Made by a program: the position numbers and the translations under genes
Part shown: positions 36,697 through 48,692 of the stretch, in pieces
Position numbering within the stretch: position 1 is the stretch's first letter
How the letters are laid out: the number at the start of each line of letters is the position of its first letter
The notes under the pieces: generated by a model
The model's input: the letters and a program-made list of their open reading frames with translations, nothing else
The model's database searches: none
What the model was told of the DNA's origin: nothing
From: Mercurialis annua
Lineage: Eukaryota > Streptophyta > Magnoliopsida > Malpighiales > Euphorbiaceae
Assembly: GCF_937616625.2 (NCBI RefSeq)
Contig: NC_065571.1
Location: forward strand, 55,227,651 to 55,291,650
DNA length: 64,000 nt
Direction: 5' to 3'

Positions 36697-37021
36697 CTCC
36701 CTCTGTCCATTTTTAGTTGTCGCTTTAGGCAAACAATTTTGTCCATCAATAGTTGTCACTTTAGAATTTCTATGTGATTTTCACAATAGTATTTCAAATT
36801 TGACCTTCTTATTAATTCACTTTATTAAATGATAGTTCAATTTTCAAAGTTAAATCATCCAATAGTGGATTATAACTCTACTTTCAAAACTAAATTTTTC
36901 AATAGTGGAGTTTATAAATAGGGTTATATTAGTCTTTATGCTTATAATTCAAGGCAAAAGAAACACTTTCTTAATCTTAGCAATATAGCCTAAAGCGACA
37001 ATTAAAAATGGACGGAGAGAG
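36697..37021. mobile_element. Stowaway-type MITE, 325 bp
   Basis: The termini CTCCCTCTGTCC and GGACGGAGAGAG are inverted and extend inward (ATTTTTAGTTGTCGCTTTAGGC against its inverse). A TA dinucleotide flanks each end (36695-36696, 37022-37023), as for Tc1/mariner Stowaway elements. Non-coding. Confidence 0.92.
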
Positions 37022-37240
37022 TAAGTGATGAAAATATTTTGGGTAAAAATTATATTTAGTGAGGATATAAAGACCATCAGTATTCAATTAATGAGGAAAA
37101 TCTGATCCCATCATTAGTTGTTTTTAATGACAGAGGCAATAATGAGGGTACATGAGGAAAATATACCGTTTTTTATTTATTTCTATTTATTTTACATTTT
37201 ACGTTAGAAGTTATTTCATTTAGTGTGAAAAAATTGATGA

Positions 37241-37277
37241 TTTAGCGACGGAAAAATACACTTATTCCGTCGCTAAA
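37241..37277. repeat. CACTA-like subterminal hairpin TTTAGCGACGGAA
   Basis: Perfect 13-bp arms (TTTAGCGACGGAA/TTCCGTCGCTAAA) surround an 11-base loop. Partial copies TTCGTCGCTA and CGTCGTCGCTAAAA follow to about 37322. Such motifs are common near the ends of plant CACTA elements. No CACTA terminus was found. Confidence 0.6.
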
Positions 37278-37448
37278 TTAGTGACTGACACGATTTTTCG
37301 TCGCTACACGTCGTCGCTAAAATACATTTATTATTACTGGAATAACATAAATTTTCACAAAAAATTGACTTTTTTTAAAGTCATTTGGCCTATATAATAA
37401 TATTTTATAGTGGTAGTCTCTTAGTCTTTAGGAATTTTCTGCTACCTA

Positions 37449-38063
37449 TAAGGGTGTCAAAATAGATCATGAGTGCATGACACGATAATACGATTTGCCT
37501 AACACGTAAATTTGGCAAATCAGGGTTGAGATTTAGCGGATTCCTAATGTGTCAACCCGTTTATGACACGAAATAAATGGGTCGTGTCACATATTGACTC
37601 GCCAACCCATCTAACACGTTTGACCTGTTTATAAATTATATTATTTATAATAATATAGAAATAAAATAGTTTTACTTTTACAAAATTAAAATTAAAATTT
37701 TTAAATTAATTAAATCTTTTATTGATATGTAAATAAAATTAATTATATTATAATTTGATTATTAAATGATAAGTTCGAGGTTAAAGTTATATTTATATGG
37801 TTTTAAATATTTTAAAATGTTAAGTGGGTCGTGTTATCCTGTCGTGTTAATCGTGTAATTGTGTTAATCGTGTTAACCGTTTATCTTAACATGTTAATTG
37901 TGTCGTGTCGTATCACTCGTTTAAAATTCGTGTCGTAATACGGTTGAAGATCTTGACACGATTAGTTAATTAAACAGGTCGTACTCGTATTGACCCTAAT
38001 CGTGTCAACAGAGTGGGTCGACACGACATGAACACGACTCACCAACCCGTTCTGATACCCCTA
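37449..38063. mobile_element. hAT-like non-autonomous element, 615 bp
   Basis: The left end TAAGGGTGTCA and a right end whose reverse complement is TAGGGGTATCA are inverted. The flanks GCTACCTA and ACTTCCTA match at 6 of 8 positions. Both ends are rich in GTGTCGTGTTAA-type repeats. Confidence 0.65.
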
Positions 38064-38121
38064 ACTTCCTAGTTAGTATAAAAATCTCTCGTAACTTCCT
38101 AGTTAGTATAGAAATCTCTCG
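38062..38121. repeat. 30-bp tandem duplication at a transposon junction
   Basis: Two adjacent 30-base units start TAACTTCCTAGTTAGTATA and differ by one base. The first unit overlaps the final TA of the hAT-like element. Confidence 0.9.
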
Positions 38122-39934
38122 TAAATGATGATAAATCAGAAGATTTAATATGAATTAAATAATATTATAGAATACTATATTAGAAAAATTAGAAATTTAG
38201 ATAATTATCCATCACATTCTCTATTTCCGGCATTTCGGATTCTGCCTTAACATGTATTTGAATAGAAAGCATTGCTGTGATTGTAGCACTTGGAGTAGGA
38301 TGAAGAACTGCAACATCTCATTGAGATTACACATACAATGCATTTAGTGCACAATTTAGCTATTGAAATATGTCCAAACATTATATTATACATTGCATTT
38401 ATACGTACTATATATATTTAGCTATTGTAAACGTCAAATTAATGGTTTTCGTGCTTAATTCCATTTAGCTCCGTTGAATCTAATGCTTTAACTTATTACC
38501 AATTTTAGCTTTCTTAGTTTCAATAGTTCACTCGTCTCATATCAAACAAAAAAAAATAAAAATTGACTTAAAATCTTGACTTATTAAACGTCAAATTCTA
38601 CTATGTTCAAAGTGCATGGCATGCTAGAGTACCGTTAGGATTTGAAAATCTACAACATTAAATTGTTTCTGCATATATAATATATATTACATTGGAATGG
38701 TATTTTCATTTGAAGCAAAATAGTTGGTGCTTCTAAATTTACTTTGATCTTTACAAAGTAAATCTTATTAGATCTATTTATCATCATTGGATGAACTATT
38801 ATCAATTTATCTAATGGTGAAACTAATAAAGTAGACAAAAAACAAAATAACTGAAAAAAGCCAAAATAGCTATATTTAAATAAAAATTAAGTAATTGTTG
38901 TAAATCTTAATATATATTCTTGGATTTTATCTCCGATGAAAAAAATCATTGTTAGCTAACTTTTTCGGATAATCCAAAGGAATAGAGATTTTTTTTAAAT
39001 GAACGTATCTAAATTTTTTTCTCTTTACAGTAGCTAGATTTTAATTCAGTATTTGAATATAACTAGTTTCGCATTACGTGCTATGCACGTGGCTCGTAAC
39101 GTAACTCGTCAATGAACATATTAGTAAATTTATTATAATTATATCAATTTTTTTATTTATAATTAATATTAAATTAGTTAAAAAAAAATTAAAAGTAAAT
39201 ATAATACATTCGGCTATTAAATTTTGTTTCATACTAAATTTATTCTTCTTTTGGTTTTATAATAAACATAATTAAATAATTAACTTAATTTTATTAATAA
39301 TATCTTTAAAAATAATAAGATAGAAATTTTAATAATATTATATTGACCAAATACAGTATTTTAATTTTATAGTTCAATCAAACTAAAAGATAGGTATTCA
39401 TACTAATTTGGAGACAATTTAGTTATTTTATAAATACTAAAAACTAAATTACAGATAATTTAGCTACCTATTCTAATTAGTACTTTAATTACGATATGGA
39501 GATAATTTAGCTACATATTCTATTTAGGACTTTAATTATAATATTGATTAATTAAATAACTAATTAGTTAATGACTATAAAACCTTTATTTAGTACTAAA
39601 ACTAAAAAGGATTATTCAGTAAATTTGCATGTCCCTCCCAATCCGTGCTTTTATAGATAGTATAGATTAAACTATACTTTTATAACAATTAAGTATATTA
39701 TGCTAATAAATTTATATTTTCTAAAAATAATTTGACATTGCAGTCATGTAAGGGCAGAACTAGGAATTTTAAAATGAGATGGATGGTTGGTATAAAAAAA
39801 TTATAAGGGAAAATTGTACATAAATTAAAGGATAACTATATTTTTAAAAAATAATTAAAATTGGAGGACTAAATCTTCCTTCTCAAAAAAAATTGAAGGG
39901 CGGTCCCCACCTCAGCCTATAAGGTTGAGTCCGC
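38122..39934. other. Intergenic, AT-rich, no gene
   Basis: Nothing coding is seen. A stretch at about 39760-39920 (GGCAGAACTAGG through GGGCGGTCCCCACC) resembles one at 62260-62320 and may be the edge of another repeat family. Confidence 0.5.
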
Positions 39935-40580
39935 TAGGGGTCGGAAAAAAACCGGTCAAACTGATTAATCGAACCGAAACCGCAAAACCAAATCGAAAAA
40001 TATGGTTAACCGGTCCAAAAGTTTAGATTTAGGTTTTAATTTCTAATTTTTATGGTTAATGGTTTAGGTTTAGATTTTGGAGTTTTAAAAACCGCGGTTA
40101 ACCGGTTTATAAATAATATATATATACATTTTTAATTATTCAAATAAAATATATTTTACATACATAAAAATTCTAAACACAAAAAATATATTTAAAAATA
40201 TTTTATTTATCAATATATTTTTGTTTTAGGAGTATATATATAAAATATATTGAAAGAACTTTATTCTTCTTAATAAAATATTTACTTAATTGAAATATAA
40301 ATGTATAAAATTTATATTTTAATAATTAAATAAAATGGAAATTAAAGTTTAATTATTCGACTATATTTAAAATTTTATTTTTTTTATATTTAAGTTTTTA
40401 ATGGTTACATGGTTAAAAACCGCAAAACCGAAAAACTGAATCGTTTTAAATGGTTAACCGATTTAATGGTTAACCGTTTAAAATTTTAGGTTTAGGTTTT
40501 TAATTTTAAAAACCGAACTACTATGAACCGGTTTACATATTATCCTCGTGGACCGGTTAATCGGTCTATGCACACCCCTA
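39935..40580. mobile_element. hAT-like non-autonomous element, 646 bp
   Basis: A perfect 8-bp target duplication GAGTCCGC flanks it (39927-39934 and 40581-40588). The ends TAGGGGTCGG and CACACCCCTA are inverted, with ACCGGTTAA/TTAACCGGT repeats just inside. It belongs to the same group as the element at 5440-6379. Confidence 0.88.
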
Positions 40581-40634
40581 GAGTCCGCCCCTGCAGTCAG
40601 GTGAATATTTACTTATTAGGATGTTGCTTTTAAT

Positions 40635-41020
40635 GGTAAAAAGTACAAATAAACTCTCGTAATTTTCACAAAAGTGAAAATCAACTCTCTTTTTTGTACA
40701 ATTAAACTCTCTTTATTATCAAATAGAACAAATAACCCCTTTCGTCCAACACTATTAGAAACACTGGTTAATGGCTGACATATCTCTCACAATCATATAG
40801 GAAAAATGTTTACAAATGGTTTTAATATTTAAGATATTTATCGAAAATTTAAGAGGGCAAGTGTCCAAAAAATAAGTTAAAAATATTTATTTGTTTGATT
40901 TTAAAACAATAAAGATTTAATTGTTCAATTTTAAAAGCACGAGGGTTAAATGTGCCTAAAAAAGATAAAAGGATTGATCTGTATTTTAAAAAGATCGAAG
41001 ATTTTTTTGTACCTTTTACC
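40635..41020. mobile_element. Foldback MITE adjoining a SINE
   Basis: The left end GGTAAAAAGTACAAAT and the right end TTTTTTGTACCTTTTACC are inverted. The SINE's target duplication TTTTACCTA overlaps the right end, so the SINE inserted at the edge of this element and is the younger of the two. Confidence 0.65.
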
Positions 41021-41022
41021 TA

Positions 41023-41075
41023 TTTTTTTTAAACAAAGATAGAGATTACACTACTACAATCAAAACTACAAACAA

Positions 41076-41131
<56 letters not shown>

Positions 41132-41374
41132 ATATATATACACACATACTATCCTTTACAAAATGTGCATATCCGTCATTCACGCCATCCACACCATTTA
41201 TGTTGAATGCATCGCCTTTACAAGCTCGCCGATATGATGTTTCTCCAAATGCTTTCAATAAATTTATAAATATGTGCTCACTTTTGCTCACACGAGGGAT
41301 AGAACCCAAAATCTTTAGAACTTATAAGTTATACCTCACTCCTTAGCCAATTGAGCTGGAGGTCATTGACTACT
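41023..41374 (-). mobile_element. tRNA-derived SINE, minus orientation
   Basis: Reading the minus strand from 41374, an A-box-like CAGCTCAATTGG (41347-41358) is followed by a B-box GGTTCTATCCC (within 41296-41307), the spacing of an RNA polymerase III promoter. The target duplication TTTTACCTA lies at 41014-41022 and 41375-41383. The minus-strand 3' end is an A-run (plus-strand T-run at 41023-41030). An AT/AC microsatellite at 41079-41147 has expanded inside it. Confidence 0.75.
41079..41147. repeat. (AT)n with short AC/CA tract
   Basis: A long AT dinucleotide run is interrupted by CATATACATA and ends in CACACATAC. Confidence 0.95.
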
Positions 41375-41383
41375 TTTTACCTA

Positions 41384-43938
41384 CTAATATCACATGAACA
41401 AAGAGCCATGTAAAACTTGGTATGAATGCACATACAACAGACATTAAATTCTACAGATCACTAATTTTTTTTCAAATTATACAAAGTTGACTAAATAATT
41501 TTTTCTTACAAAATAATTATTGAACTATATCTTTTATTACAAAAATATTTCCGTTGTCATAAAAAGAACACTAAATGGTAAAAAAAGTCCATTTGAAAGT
41601 AGGATTAATATATTTTTTGATCAGATAGACATTTATAAAACCGTCGCATCAGTCCATTCAACAAAAATAAAAAAATTTAATCAATAGAAAATAATGTTAT
41701 AAAATTATAATTTGCAAATATTCTAAATATGAATTAAAATTTAAATACCGAGTAGAGAGAAAAAAAAAAGTAAGGTGCCATCAGCGGTTTTTCTTTCAAA
41801 GGATTAACTACACTGACAGCCTAATATCTCTTAAACAATAAACATTACGTTAACACACTGTTTATTATAATTAAAATTAAAAATTTAAACATAATTCTCT
41901 ATCCAAACCGTACAAGATTTTGCTGCTCAAGGAAGGGATATGGTTAGGGGACCATTTAATTATTTTGGCACAAATCGAGTCATATATATCAGTTGTTAAT
42001 TAATTGATTAACATCCTTCAAAAAAAAATTAATTGATTAATATTGTTGAGATATTCCGAATCCTGTATGAGCTGTTTTTGAATTGCCAAAGACAATACAT
42101 TCTTCTCTACCATTGCATCTTAAGATCCACACTTACCCAAAGAGGATATATAATATGTATTAACCATTAGGGTTAATTGTAAAAAAAAATTATATATGTT
42201 AGCGTGTTTTACAATTATAACACGAACTTTAACACATAATAAAATTGGTTCCCATGTTTTTTGATAAATCGAAAGACCGACCTATTTTCTATTGAATAAA
42301 CGCTAATATGACTGCGGGAACATACACATTACCGTTTTTCAACGAAAAATAGTTCTGTGTTTCTATTTGCTAAAACATAAAAATTTGTGATTGATTTTGC
42401 CAACTTTTAAAATTAACGTTATATTTGCAAATCACATTAATTTTGTAATTTAGTTTGCAGTTAACCCTATATATTAACAACATTATTTTTGCAAAATTTA
42501 TGTATTTTAGACTGGAATCATGGTGATGAGCCTATTATTTTTGACTGATTGATGCTGATCATAAAGCTATTTGGCCATTTTATGCATAACTGTAAAGAGT
42601 CTTTTATAGCTGTAACACTGCGTATTAAGATAAAGTGGTCACAACTTTATTTAACAAGTATAGTGAAAGTTAATAATTAATTGGCAATCTTGACCGATAA
42701 TTGTTTCAATTAAGAATAATCACAATAATGCAGATAACAATATCCTATATTTTTTGTGTCTTGAATATTTACATAGTATTGAACTTTTAAATGATTATAA
42801 CTGTTGATTAATGATCTTGATTTCGTGTTTGAAGATATTATTGGATTAAACGCTTACGTTGATTCGACTATTGTATGGTCTAATTTAATCTGTCACAGGA
42901 AAATTATTGTCACTTATCTGACTAATATTCTTCCTCTCAACAATTGCTCTTGTAAGAAATCGACCTTGGCTACGATACTAATTGTTGGATCAAACGCTTA
43001 CTAGTAGACTAACGCTATAACTGTTCGTTCGAACATTATTTTTGCTTAACCTTGTAACTCGGCTCACCTTAGTTGTCTCAACAACGGACAATGTCGCTAC
43101 TTATCTAGCAAACAGAAGGTAGACTAGCGGAAAAATTAAACTAGTTAGATTCCGTTAATAATTTTGGATCATATAGAATAAAGGCAGCTGAAGCTTAATT
43201 GCACTTAGAGACCGTATTGAATAATTACGAGAAATCAAGCGATATATACAATTAGAAATCAAATAAATTTTAATAATATGTTATATTATAATTGATTATG
43301 TCCGCAGACGATGTAGTGAACGGACTCTACACAGAAGTTAATAATTTTAGCACAAAACAATTCAAAAGTAATTTCGTATACCACTAGCTTATACATTGGC
43401 TTATTCCATTAATTTCATGACAAATGATATCTTATACGTAACCCTAATTTTTAAAATTAAATCTATATCGGTTTCCACTCGCTAGCTAATCCGATTTTTA
43501 TATTCAACGAACGGAAAATGTTTACAAAATTGGTTAGAATTATGTATTATTCGACCCAAGATCAATTTAAACACCCACTAACTACGGAATAGGAGTAATA
43601 AAAACATTCCCCAATATCAAATTTACTGGAATCGAGAGTTATAGATGGTGTCAATTAAGTATCTGTGGACCTAAATGAACAAAAAAGATAGAATTTGTGA
43701 GATCTACGACTTTCTCATTTCTTTCATAGTTTCCTGAATAACAAGAAAATTTTAATGTTTTATGCAGAAAGTCAACCTTGCTATATTTTTTTTTTTCATT
43801 ACACAAACTTTAACACTAGTTCATAATCATCACCGTCACCTTTCTTAACCAGTAAGTATGCAGTTTTGCAAATTTCCCACATTGTATCATGTAATAACTA
43901 AGCAAAAAAATCTGCATTTGATGTAAGCGATCGAGTGC
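41384..43938. other. Intergenic downstream of the SPEAR gene
   Basis: AT-rich; only the foldback at 42169-42468 was recognised. Open frames are short and composed of low-complexity or stop-dense sequence. Confidence 0.55.
42169..42468. mobile_element. Foldback MITE, 300 bp
   Basis: The ends AGGGTTAATTG and CAGTTAACCCT are inverted, with further pairing inside (AACACGAACTTTAA region against its mirrored half). The flanks match only partly (6/9), so superfamily is uncertain. Confidence 0.65.
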
Positions 43939-46332
43939 TTAAATGGACAATCTGAGCTCCAAATCTAATTCTTGAGAGTCGCTTGATTCCGAGTTTTGAC
44001 TGCTCGAACCCATCGAGTTGCTCCTATGTTTTTTATTCATCTTAGGCAATGTGTCCTGCGATTACCATCAATATCAAGTTATATCACATTTAAAATTCGA
44101 AAGGCAAAATGTATATATATACCATCCTTTCGACCTTTGTCAAGTAAACCACATTCACTTTGAATCTGATGCGGCACGATGTTATCCGTCTATATGTATA
44201 AAATTAATCTTACATGACGTATATAATATCGTGCTGCGTCAGCTCCCAATCGATTCTGGGTATATTTGATGAATGTCAAAAAGTTAATGGTATTGTATGG
44301 CACAAATTTTAAAGTATGATATATTTGATAAAATAATTAAAATTGTGGGTAGATAAATGCATTTTGCCAATTCAAAATACAGATTTTCGGAGAATTAATT
44401 TTGGGAATTAGTGAAATCCTTATGTTATTTTGTGTTGCTCATAATATTTTGATTTGTTTTAATTTAGTGATGAAATCTAAATTTTCTAATTTTAACGAGA
44501 AGATTGTTTCTGATTTTAGGCTGTGGCATATGTGACAATCAATGAATTTTCATATTACATGTTTCAACATTGATTGCCACGTGGGTAATACTCAATTTGA
44601 AGTCATACAAAATCTTCTCGTTGCAGGACGATTTAATTTTTAGTACTAATTAAATTGAAATCAATCAAAAATATTATCATCAGAATAAAATGATAAAATG
44701 GATTTATTTATCCACAGCTATAGCTAGTTCGCCAAATATATATTATGATTTTAAAAATGTCAGTTTGATCCATCATTTTTCAATCTTTATTGTATAAATC
44801 GATAACTCGATTAGAACTAATATCATACGTCGACGTGTATGAAGCTTATCATACTTGCCATATACAATATTGTACCCGTCAGCCATAAACTACGTAAAGA
44901 TATATTTGGTAAGATTTTAAAAATGATGGACCAAACTAGTGGTTTTAACCCCACAGATTCTCATTGTAAAAAATTAATCTATGAAATCTAAGAGATATAC
45001 CTCAACATGTAGAAGAGGTCTTGCGACTGAAGGCTGTCCAAAATGTTGAGGTTGCAAGAAGCTATTCCCATGAATGTTCCAGCTGTTTGAAACAAAAATT
45101 GAGCATTTTGATCGTTAATTTTACGCCTAACATAACAATCTAGAGACATTATCAAAAGAGAAATTAAAACCTTACTTATGATCAAGAATCAAATAATAGC
45201 AAACATAATAGTACTGCTTCATAGAATTAAAGAATAATTCGAATGTATGTGTGTATATATGTACACCTTGCTGCAGTACTCGAAGGTTGTGAATGAGAAT
45301 GAGAATCTCCGTATCTTATGTTTGTTCTTTCAAAATCGTGACCTATCCCCATCTGCAATATATTTTACCAAGGTATTAAAGTTAACGGTTTAACATACGA
45401 GTAACTATTTCATGCAACAGACGTGCCACATCATTTTACAACACATTAATCTTGTGTTGACAAATTTATACAATCAACGCATGTATAAAACGGGACAGAT
45501 GTGTTGTAAAATGACGAGGCGTATGAAATAAATTAGCTTAACATAATTTAGGAAGTAATTTGGAGACAATAAAATCAATGATAATTATGATGTTTCTTTC
45601 ATACTAGAGAAGCGAGTAAAATTGTTGGCTAACCACCAACATTGAACCTAGCTAATGGTTTGAGTCAATTTTTTGAGGGCCCAAAAAGATTTATGTTTTA
45701 TAGTCTCATTCTAGGGTTAGTGACTAACTGGGAAAAAAATATATCAGAGATTAATGTTTCCATATAAATTTAACAAAAAAATCCTTATTCCAGATCTTTT
45801 CTATATATAGATATACTAGAAATTCATTTTAAAAGAAAAAAAAAAGAAAAAAAACTATTGCATATTAACCAAACTGTACAATCTAGTTTGCTTATTTGCA
45901 ATTTTAGATCAAAAGTTTTGAAATAATTGCATATAGAGTCAACTCACCATAATATTAGGATGAAAACCATAAGAAACTGAAGATGGTACTGATGAATAAG
46001 CTGTCTGTGTTCTCAAATCCTCCTGCATGTTAAAATTTCCAACATATTAAGCCATAATAAATCTTTAAACCCTACATATATATATATATAAGTTAACAGA
46101 AACATTATAATATAACAAGAGGGACCTGATTGAAATTAGATGGATAATTAGGAGCATGAATTGAAGGACCAATTTGTCCATGTAATCTGATTTTCTCCAA
46201 TTGAGCAACACCAAGTCCTCTTTGAGGCTGTTTTGGCTTATTTTCTGAACTATTTTTCTTCCCTTTTCTTGATGCAGTTGATGATGAACCTCCCCTTTGA
46301 TCATTTGCTTCTCCATAATAACTGCTACTCAT
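43939..46332 (-). CDS. SPEAR-type (SPOROCYTELESS-like, EAR motif) transcriptional repressor adaptor, 5 exons, 188 aa
   Basis: Exons, in transcript order: 46332-46126, 46022-45948, 45352-45267, 45082-45001, 44055-43939 (567 nt including TAA), with GT-AG junctions and frame kept throughout. Exon 1 encodes a Ser/Lys-rich N-terminus and the family hallmark RGLGVAQLEKIRLHGQ (38-53). The last exon encodes SMGSSSQNSESSDSQELDLE and onward, with a C-terminal EAR motif LDLELRL (180-186). In the SPL/NZZ-TIE-SPEAR family the EAR motif recruits TOPLESS co-repressors and the N-terminal part contacts TCP transcription factors, repressing them in leaf or reproductive development. The middle is low complexity with His/Ser/Gln. 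The last intron (about 945 bp) contains at least two foldback repeats. No DNA-binding domain is seen, as expected for an adaptor. Confidence 0.93.
44103..44368. mobile_element. Foldback MITE in intron 4 of the SPEAR gene
   Basis: The ends GGCAAAATG and CATTTTGCC are inverted. The flanks AATTCGAAA (44094-44102) and AATTCAAAA (44369-44377) match at 8 of 9, fitting a Mutator-like duplication. It is the same family as 27201-27508. It lies only 48 bp from the acceptor of the last exon. Confidence 0.78.
44494..44629. repeat. Imperfect inverted repeat in SPEAR intron 4
   Basis: AACGAGAAGATT at the left is exactly inverted at the right (AATCTTCTCGTT). A second inner pair, TGACAATCAATG and CATTGATTGCCA, matches at 11 of 12. 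It could be a small MITE or a transcribed hairpin. Confidence 0.6.
44762..44937. repeat. Inverted repeat in SPEAR intron 4
   Basis: AGTTTGATCCATCATTTTT is inverted at the right as AAAATGATGGACCAAACT. A similar arrangement occurs at 56090-56290 (AATTTGGTCCATCATTTACT), so this is a dispersed family. Confidence 0.6.
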
Positions 46333-46392
46333 TTTTTTTTCTGTGTAAAATTTGTTGAATATGAACTGAAAATTCAGAGAGAAAGAGAAAAA

Positions 46393-46400
46393 TATTTATA
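46393..46400 (-). promoter_or_regulatory. Putative TATA box of the SPEAR gene
   Basis: TATAAATA reads on the minus strand 61-68 bp upstream of the start codon, just before a GAAAGAGAG-rich leader. Confidence 0.55.
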
Positions 46401-46936
46401 GGATATGATGAACAGCTTTTTAATAGCTTTGCAAATCCCAACCCACTTTTTCTTTAACAAAAAGATGGCAAGAAACGGCAAATTTGTGAGAAATCAGAGA
46501 TCTTCATCAACCATTTTTAAGCTCTCTTACTAATTATTGCATCGCTGGATCAGATTTTGTGCAGATTTATTACAAATATATACTTAGATTTTATGCTCTT
46601 TTTTTTCTCTTTTGCCTTGTTTTTTTATTTCTTCATCTCTATGATTTATTTAAGTATTATTATTATTTTATAATGTATGAATCACAATTAATATAATATT
46701 TATGGACTTTGTAGACTATGACTTTGATTGCGATTGTCTTTGATTTAATGTGTTATAAAATTCTATTTGTAAATTTGCTATCTTACGCGCTGTTTTAGTG
46801 CGTTCATTTTGATTATTGCATGTATTACTTTTTTTACATTTTGTTGAATAAAATGTTATTTGCATTTGTAAATCATTTTTTTTTTTTGGGAAAACAATAT
46901 AATGTAGACGAAATTGATAAATTTGTCCTGAATAAC
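46401..46936. other. Upstream region of the SPEAR gene
   Basis: AT-rich; probably the SPEAR promoter. No other gene is recognised. Confidence 0.5.
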
Positions 46937-46947
46937 AAATTATGTGA

Positions 46948-47060
46948 CCAATGAGCTTTAACTCAAATGGTGTAAACGCTGAGCAGAAAAACTATTAGGT
47001 CGTGGGTTCGATTCCTCCCATAAGCGCTCTCCCTCCCCAAATTATCAAAAAAAAAAAAAA
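46948..47060 (+). mobile_element. Short tRNA-derived SINE, plus orientation
   Basis: An A-box TAACTCAAATGG is followed by a perfect B-box GGTTCGATTCC about 40 bases later, then a short body and a poly(A) run ending at 47060. The target duplication AAATTATGTGA (46937-46947 and 47060-47070) is exact. It does not fold as a tRNA, so it is not a functional tRNA gene. Confidence 0.88.
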
Positions 47061-47070
47061 AATTATGTGA

Positions 47071-48691
47071 GTTTATAAATTATATCCAATATTTAGTAAA
47101 AAAATTGTAGAATTAAACTAATAAAAATAAAACTTACATAATCTATCTGATATAATTAAAAATAGTTAAGTTGAAAGGATTTTCTATATCCGTGTGTGAC
47201 CTCAATTTTGAATTATTGCTTAAAATGGAAGCAAATATACTTTTGATATTTAAGATTTTTTTAGAAGTTATAGATTTTAATTTATTGAATTTAGATCTTT
47301 GTAGGTTATTATATATTCCCTTTGTCTCATTTTAATTAAAAATTGTCTCTTTGTATATTAAAAATTAATAGTTAATTTTTAAATATTATTTTTTAAGAAA
47401 AAATAATTTTATAATTTTATATTATATTAAAAACATCATATCTCTGGATTTTGTTAATTATATAAAAACATCAAAGGTAGAGGACAACAAAAATAAAAAT
47501 AAAATTATTATATAGATAAAAATTATCAAATAAAAAAACACAAATGTGCATCAAATACACTAAGACGAGAGAGCATATATAAATGATGCAACACATTTAA
47601 AATCAACAATCTGTTAAAATAATAATTAAAAGTGATGTCACTAAAAAAAAATCCTAGCCGTTAATAGCATTTTTTATATTTTTTTTGGACTGCCGTTAAT
47701 GGTATAGTTTTTTCATTGGTGGTGGCCAGTTTTTTTTATATTATTTTAATTTGATAAAAATAATAAGTAGTCAATTTTTTTTCTTTATGAATTAAAATTT
47801 GCCGACGAAACATATATTTAAATCAAATCAAGAATCGAAAATAGATTGAAGGTTTTTCAAGATAGAATGCTTTATAGCTATAATAGTTTTATTTATTTTC
47901 AATACATTATATTTTTTTGTTTGTCCTTCTTTTGAAAGTTTATATTTGTCATCTTTTTGTGAAAGGTTTGTTGTCCTTTTCAATAAACAGTTTGTTCTCC
48001 CTTTTTAATAAAAGGTTGGTCATGTGGTGTTGAACCGGATTTTATGGTTGTAGTTTCTAATAGTAGAAATCAGTTTACAGGGGGTGGAAGAGTTTGCTCG
48101 AAGAATGCACTTCATTAAATGAAATAATTAATAATTTAATTTTTATTTTTATAAGTAGATCCGCGAATCACACAACATGTTGTCTCTTCTATGTCAGATC
48201 ATCGAGTTTAATTTTTCAATTTCTCTGAATTTATTACAAAATGCAATTGTTAAAAAAAAATCAAAATACGTAAAATTCAATTTTATGATAATTTTTTAGA
48301 TTTTGTTATCCTTATTTTAGATTTCAGTAAAATTATTAAAAATTACGAATGAATTTTATGGAGTGAAATATTTTTTTTATTATAAGATTAAATATTAAAA
48401 AAATTAAAAAAAATTAAAAAACTATAAAATTTAAAGATATTATATTGAAGTACAATTTAGATTTGTCTCATTATCACTTTAGAAAATAAAAAAAAATAGA
48501 AAATAAAAATTTTATAGACAGAAATAATCAAATTTAAAAAAAATGAAAAGGGAAAAATCTAAAAACTTATAGAGATGGAATTATAAATTAATTTGAAACA
48601 AAGAATTCATAAAATTTAGTTAGATAAGTTTACAATTTTTCAAGAGATAGATTTTTAAAAAAATATATATTTTTCTTAGATAAAAAATTAT
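47071..48691. other. Intergenic, AT-rich, no gene
   Basis: Nothing coding and no bounded repeat recognised. Confidence 0.5.
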
Positions 48692-48692
48692 A

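Noticed and set aside
41046..41309. An 87-codon minus-strand frame starting MGSIPRVSKSEH
   Set aside because: It lies inside the SINE and its second half is the translated AT microsatellite.
46065..46316. Alternative minus-strand frame overlapping SPEAR exon 1
   Set aside because: It is out of frame with the conserved RGLGVAQLEKIRLHGQ motif and with all downstream exons.
46961..47030. A tRNA gene (A-box and B-box present)
   Set aside because: The sequence does not give acceptor or anticodon stems and is followed by poly(A) and flanked by an 11-bp duplication, so it is a SINE.
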